From Coptodactyla brooksi (Eukaryota > Arthropoda > Insecta > Coleoptera > Scarabaeidae): a stretch of DNA of 21,442 nt. Within the stretch, counting starts at the first letter, position 1. Each line of letters starts with the position of its first letter. The notes beneath the pieces were generated by a model. The model was not told where the DNA came from and did not search any database. It was given only the letters and a program-made list of their open reading frames with translations. The stretch spans positions 1-21,442 of the forward strand of contig JAWQRM010000565.1 in assembly GCA_033557675.1 (NCBI GenBank). Direction: 5' to 3'. This document shows, one piece after another, positions 18,000-21,442 of this stretch. The translations under genes and the position numbers were made by a program.

Positions 18000-18112
18000 A
18001 AACGCGATGATGTTAAAGAAGGTGACCTATATATTGATGTCACCCCCTAACCAGTGCTCCCAAACTTATCAAGCTTTAAATGTTCCTGCATAATTTTAAG
18101 ACTCACCCTGTA
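18000..18112 (-). mobile_element. End of a TACAGGGTG-type repeat
   Basis: Read on the minus strand from 18112 it starts TACAGGGTGAGTCTTAAAA, like the end at 151-143. An inverted repeat GGTGAC/GTCACC lies at 18021-18044. The other boundary is not visible. Confidence 0.35.
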
Positions 18113-18369
18113 CATAGCAGATAAATCAAGTGATAGTACTAGGTGTAATTAAGAACAAGTTTATGAGTGAATTCACAAATGCAGTTTATCATTATTCTTG
18201 TTTCTCTACAATAAGAGACATTTCTAATAACAAGTTTAGGCGGAAGGATATAATTTAAATCTTTTGGGGTTACAGGTTTTGTCTTGATTTTAAAGCAAAA
18301 GTTTATTTGCAACTACGAAAAAGACTTCTCTATATATTCATCACATTCATATGTTCTGCATTTTCAGCA
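18113..18369. other. A+T-rich spacer
   Basis: No coding sequence or structured repeat seen. Confidence 0.5.
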
Positions 18370-18836
18370 TAACAACTACAATAAATTGTCAGATTTCAAT
18401 TCCAATGCAGGAGGAGGATTACAAACATGAATTAGACATCATACTACAAATAGCTAATAAAAACGGATACCCAACAAGACTAACAAAACATCCAAACAAG
18501 AAATAATGCAGTTATCAAGACGGAATATATCAAATGTGGTTCATGTGTAATGGAATCCAGTAAAGGAAATTCAGCGACAGGTACAAAGAACATAAAGTAT
18601 CCTATATATGAAATAAGCATGATTCCAATTACGCAGAATATCTCTACAAAAATTCCCACGCACCTGAAAATAGGGAGCAGAATTTCCAAATCATAAAAGT
18701 CCTAGGTCAAAGCAAAAAGCTCAATATTCACGAAAACCTAGAAATATTCAAAGAAACCATAAATATTCCCGCAATACGTGTCCAGGTAAATACCAGTTCG
18801 GATCCTATATCACAGTTAATTAGACTCCTGTAATAA
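18370..18836 (+). pseudogene. PLE-2 C-terminus with GIY-YIG remnant
   Basis: The frame ISIPMQEEDYKHELDIILQ followed by IANKNGYPTRLTKH (18396-18490) is the linker after the reverse transcriptase, with the common IA..NGY motif. After a stop and a shift, GSCVMES then RKFSDRYKEHKVSYI gives the later part of a GIY-YIG endonuclease, in which GIY and the YIGQTGR stretch are largely lost. One in-frame TGA follows. The rest is clean: NKHDSNYAEYLYKNSHAPEN, then EQNFQIIKVLGQSKKL and IHENLEIFKETIN, stopping with TAA at about 18834. It is followed 290 bp later by a degenerate hammerhead on the same strand, the normal order for these elements. Confidence 0.78.
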
Positions 18837-19116
18837 AAAATTAATCCGCACGTACAACAGTCCTGAAAATAGCAATAAGCTGAAACATATCGGCAGGTAT
18901 CCAGCCGAACCCATAATACTACCCATAATACTACTACTAATGCAGAAGAATAGGAGGGAGTGGAACAAGTAATAAATAAAATTATAATCAGATGTATCCA
19001 TCTTGCAAGTTAAAGTTGTTTAAAGTTTAGTAAAATGTAATAAAAACCCCTTTTTCTTGCTCTTCAAATTCTACTGTTTTGCTTAGGTAATTAATAAAAG
19101 TAGGTAACTATCAAAG
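18837..19116 (+). mobile_element. 3' untranslated region of PLE-2
   Basis: A+T-rich sequence between the GIY-YIG stop and the ribozyme remnant. At 19025-19045 it contains a 21-bp string repeated exactly at 19498-19518, related to the inverted tail of the PLE at 20845-20870. Confidence 0.45.
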
Positions 19117-19165
19117 TAAAGTTACTGATGATGACCTTTAAGACTATGTACGAAGGTATATACCC
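19117..19165 (+). ncRNA. Degenerate hammerhead of PLE-2
   Basis: CTGATGA is intact at 19125-19131. The following segment can form only a 5-bp stem, ACCTT (19134-19138) with AAGGT (19153-19157), and GAAG replaces GAAA. Its position downstream of the endonuclease supports the assignment more than the structure does. Confidence 0.4.
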
Positions 19166-19186
19166 GGCGGCTCCACCAATTATGAA

Positions 19187-19240
19187 TTTTGACTTGAAAT
19201 GGAAATTTCAGGTCAAAAGACACAGACATCTGTCTGTGTC
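19187..19240. repeat. Two adjacent hairpins
   Basis: TTTTGACTTGAAAT (19187-19200) pairs with ATTTCAGGTCAAAA (19205-19218) at 13 of 14 positions. It is followed at once by the perfect inverted repeat GACACAGACA/TGTCTGTGTC (19219-19240) with a 2-nt loop. They lie just after the PLE-2 ribozyme remnant. Confidence 0.85.
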
Positions 19241-19497
19241 TCTACATGTATGTATGAGAAGGTATTTCGTACACAAATTAACCAATAAAATTTAACTTCG
19301 AACATAATTTAATTATTATATGAACTAACACCTCAACCGCAATACTAATGTTTTAAAACTCAACATATATACCTACCCTAATTTCTTTTTACTGGGTCCA
19401 CTTATTTATAATTAGGTTCGAATTATCTTGTCCTTCTACCTACTAGATCAAAAAGGATGGAGGCATGTATAGGGTCAGGGGCGTTATTAAATTTGGT

Positions 19498-19620
19498 GTT
19501 TAGTAAAATGTAATAAAATCCTTTTTTTCAGTTGCAAACCTATAAAGGATATTTTAACAAAAGGTAACAATAAAAATGCAAATTACTCACAGTTCAAGTA
19601 ACAAGTAAACAAAACTAAAC
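19498..19620 (-). mobile_element. PLE-3 3' end with ribozyme deleted
   Basis: The minus strand reads CATTTTTATTGTTACC, AAAATATCCTTTATAGG, TTTGCAACTG, then directly TTTTATTACATTTTACTAAA. The plus-strand copy at 20775-20870 has the same blocks, but with a full hammerhead between the CAACTG and the ACTAAA parts. This end follows the minus-strand PLE-3 coding fragment, as expected. Confidence 0.6.
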
Positions 19621-19715
19621 TACATTGACATAAAGTAAACAGGCTTTATAAAAACTAGTTTACAAGGAAAGTTATACAGTTTCTAAAATCTTATACTAAA
19701 TATTTAATGTTATTA

Positions 19716-20155
19716 TTAAGTTATTAGACATTGGCTTTCTAGGTTAGAAAACAAAATTATAAGAAGATAAATATTGATTTTTCTAAAAATTCTGCTTGTT
19801 CGTTTAACAATTTGACCCCTGGTTTTTTTAAAGCTTGAAACAATTTGAAATTGTTCCTTCAAGTACATGCGTTTTCCTTTATGACATGCAAGTAAGATAT
19901 TTGCATTTTCAAAATCCATTTTATGTCTAGTAGTTAATTGGTGGTTGTATAAACTAGAGGTATTTTTATGCTGTGCCAATTTTGTTTTCAATTTCCTTCC
20001 CGCCTGTCCAATGTCAATACCTGGACAGTTAAAGCATTTAACTGAATAGATTCCACTTTTTCCTGAATCAAGTTTAGGTTGTTTGTACTTAGCAAGGAGG
20101 GTATAAATAGATATAGTTTTATAAGCTGGCTTTATATTGTAATTGTTAGGAATTT
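19716..20155 (-). pseudogene. PLE-3 GIY-YIG endonuclease domain
   Basis: The minus-strand frame contains KSGIYSVKCFNCPGID (GIY at 20054-20046, with the paired Cys residues typical of PLE endonucleases) and IGQAGRKLKTKLAQHKN, matching the YIGQTGR motif with Asp for Tyr and Ala for Thr. It continues with SLYNHQLTTRHKMDFENAN and QFQIVSSFKKTRGQIVKR near the C-terminus, and the stop lies near 19716. It belongs to the same element as 20207-20740. Frameshifts separate the pieces. Confidence 0.82.
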
Positions 20156-20206
20156 TTTAAGCTTTGAATTGGTATCGTTATAGTGTAAAGATTTATAAGT
20201 TAAGGA

Positions 20207-20512
20207 TTATTTAATGTTTAACGGGGGTTTTGTATGAAGTGGGTCATACTTAATTTTTGAGTTTTGCTCTAGTTTATTTATATATTTTTTTGGAAAGCCA
20301 AATTGGTTAGCTAATTTAAAAATGTAAACCAACTCTTTCTTTCTATTTTCATTGCTAAGGGCTCCATAGGCTGTATCCATAGGCCGTTCAAAGAAAACAC
20401 AGTCCAAGAAGTTTAGAGTATGATTGGGTTCAATTTCTTTTGTAAAATTTAATTTATTATTAATATTATTAATGAAATTATAGAACAGGTCTAATTTATC
20501 TAAGTTTCCTTT
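20207..20512 (-). pseudogene. PLE-3 RT thumb and linker region
   Basis: Following an in-frame TGA just after the YVDD block, the frame continues with KLDLFYNFINNINNKLNF, IEPNHTLNFLDCVFFERP (the LNFLD motif after the palm) and LVYIFKLANQFGFPKKYINK, the linker helix before the endonuclease. The stretch that normally carries HP..HK-type residues between them is missing, so an internal deletion is likely. Confidence 0.78.
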
Positions 20513-20740
20513 TCAAATACAAAATATGTCGTCCACATACCTTACCCATTTCAGTATGTTTTTAAAATGGGGGTTGTTATTGTTCATGATGAAAATATTT
20601 TCTCTGTAATTAACATAAATGTATGCTAATAAACCGGACAGTAACATCCCCATAGGGAATAACTTCTTGGACTTAACATTAACCGAAGTTAAAAACAAAT
20701 TCCATTTTGACATCCTATTCCTATAAGATGTCAAAAGTAA
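20513..20740 (-). pseudogene. PLE-3 reverse transcriptase palm with YVDD
   Basis: On the minus strand, KLFPMGMLLSGLLAYIYVNY matches the PMGSPLSP-type motif, with changes, and HFKNILKWVRYVDDIFCI contains the catalytic YVDD box (20539-20528). The next codon is TGA where the family has Trp. The N-terminal half of the reverse transcriptase is absent. The residues differ strongly from the AMGNCLSP fragments at 10092 and 21062, so this is a second PLE lineage in the window. Confidence 0.85.
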
Positions 20741-20769
20741 TTTTTACATTTTTACATTTAATTTAATTT

Positions 20770-20880
20770 AAATTTACATTTTTATAGTACATTTTGTTGA
20801 AATATCCTTTGTGTGTTTACAACTGATGATGCACTTTGAATAGTGCGAAATGTCTTTTACTAAATTTTAAATAAATAAAA
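20770..20880 (+). mobile_element. PLE end with ribozyme, oriented opposite to PLE-3
   Basis: The plus strand runs TACATTTTTATAGTAC, GAAATATCCTTTGTGTG, the ribozyme, then TTTTACTAAATTTTAAAT. It is the inverted counterpart of 19498-19600, and both flank the minus-strand PLE-3 coding fragments. Confidence 0.65.
20819..20858 (+). ncRNA. Hammerhead ribozyme of a second PLE lineage
   Basis: CUGAUGA (20823-20829) is followed by a single U and stem II GCACU/AGUGC around UUGAAU. GAAA (20847-20850) is then followed by UG and the cleavage pair UC (20853-20854). Stem III is reduced to the A-U closing pair. Stem I is weak: ACAA with UUUU, one mismatch. All core blocks are present, but the missing stem III makes single-copy activity doubtful. 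Confidence 0.68.
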
Positions 20881-21034
20881 TTGAAATCATAAAATACGGA
20901 GCCACCAGATTAGCAAGAGTTAGCAGATTAGCAACATTTGTATTTGGTAGTCCTAGAGTTAAGGGATACATATCAATGATCCTGTAGTGGTCCTGTAGTG
21001 TTGCATGCATCATGTAGACATAAAGACGAAAATT

Positions 21035-21442
21035 TTGCAGACAAGGGATTTCAATATAAAGGCTATGGGTAATTGCCTATCGCCATTCATAGCGGATCTA
21101 TTTATGAGTAACTTCGAAACTCAGGTTGGTCAAGAGTTCCAGTATTTCCCAAGGGTATGGTAAGATTCCCCACTATTAAATTCACTTACGAGATCGAAAA
21201 CAACGGAACGTTGCCTTTTCTGGATACACTGGTCATCAGAAATAATAGACTAGAGTTTGATATTTGTAGAAAAAACACCGCTACCAGTAGGTACATTCCT
21301 GCAGATTCCTCTCACTGTGTTCAACAAAAAATGGCTAGTTTACACTTTCTAGTTCATCGTTTGGTCAATTTCCCACTCGATTCAGTAAGATATAAAAAAG
21401 AGAGGAATCATGTAAGGAACATAGCTACTATTAACGGATATG
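21035..21442 (+). pseudogene. PLE-4 reverse transcriptase fragment, runs off the window
   Basis: From 21062 the frame reads AMGNCLSPFIADLFMSNFET and QVGQEFQYFPRVW, then meets TAA. In the next frame, from 21163, it continues without a stop to the window edge. That frame contains RFPTIKFTYEIENNGTLPFL (the post-palm LPFLD motif follows), RKNTATSRYIPADSSHC, and FLVHRLVNFPLDSVRYKKE. The missing piece is exactly the part that should contain the YVDD box. AMGNCLSP equals the AMSNCLSG of PLE-1 (10092). The linker and endonuclease would lie beyond 21442. Confidence 0.82.

Noticed and set aside
18480..19001. Hydrophobic minus-strand open frames suggesting membrane proteins
   Set aside because: They lie antisense to the GIY-YIG-containing PLE-2 coding remnant on the plus strand and its 3' region.

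Overview
This is eukaryotic, very A+T-rich, intron- or intergenic-like DNA. The mixture of mobile elements (mariner, piggyBac, Penelope-like elements with hammerhead ribozymes, a foldback element, a tRNA-derived SINE and LINE tails) points to an arthropod, most likely an insect. No complete host gene is visible. Almost every recognisable coding stretch is a decayed transposable-element fragment. Two short minus-strand stretches (598-820 and 17693-17939) look like possible host exons with plausible splice sites, but I could not name either protein.

Layout. 1-151 is the end of an element with a TACAGGGTG terminus. 598-820 is a candidate exon. 1730-2035, 5940-6307 and 8130-8405 are three diverged plus-strand copies of one Penelope-like element (PLE) end sequence. 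Each runs into a hammerhead ribozyme remnant. 4391-5449 is a decayed mariner. 6488-6800 is a pseudogene of a repeat-associated protein family. 9255-11650 is a composite PLE whose two ends are inverted copies of each other around a 5' reverse-transcriptase fragment. It is interrupted by a 1.2-kb foldback element (10174-11395) flanked by a perfect 9-bp target duplication. 11843-11921 is a tRNA-derived SINE. 12745-13245 is the C-terminal piece of a non-LTR retrotransposon. 13428-13625 is a compact hammerhead hairpin with 32-bp arms. 14161-15131 is a second mariner. 15250-15792 is an internally deleted piggyBac with an intact TTAA-flanked end. 16563-16685 is a LINE tail, 16690-16894 a third mariner end and 17063-17215 another PLE end with an intact-looking hammerhead core. 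17693-17939 is the second candidate exon. 18370-21442 is a cluster of three PLE coding fragments with their ends.

How the parts relate. The strongest theme is PLE biology. Fragments with reverse-transcriptase motifs, a YVDD box and GIY-YIG endonuclease pieces lie among end sequences that carry hammerhead ribozyme cores. At least two ribozymes (9345-9387 and 17144-17186, both minus strand) keep every canonical catalytic core base. They differ from each other by compensatory changes in stems I and II. A different PLE lineage has its own core at 20823-20854. In two places (9.3-11.6 kb and 19.5-20.9 kb) the PLE ends face each other in inverted orientation. All assignments come from reading the sequence and from general knowledge of these families; no database search was made.
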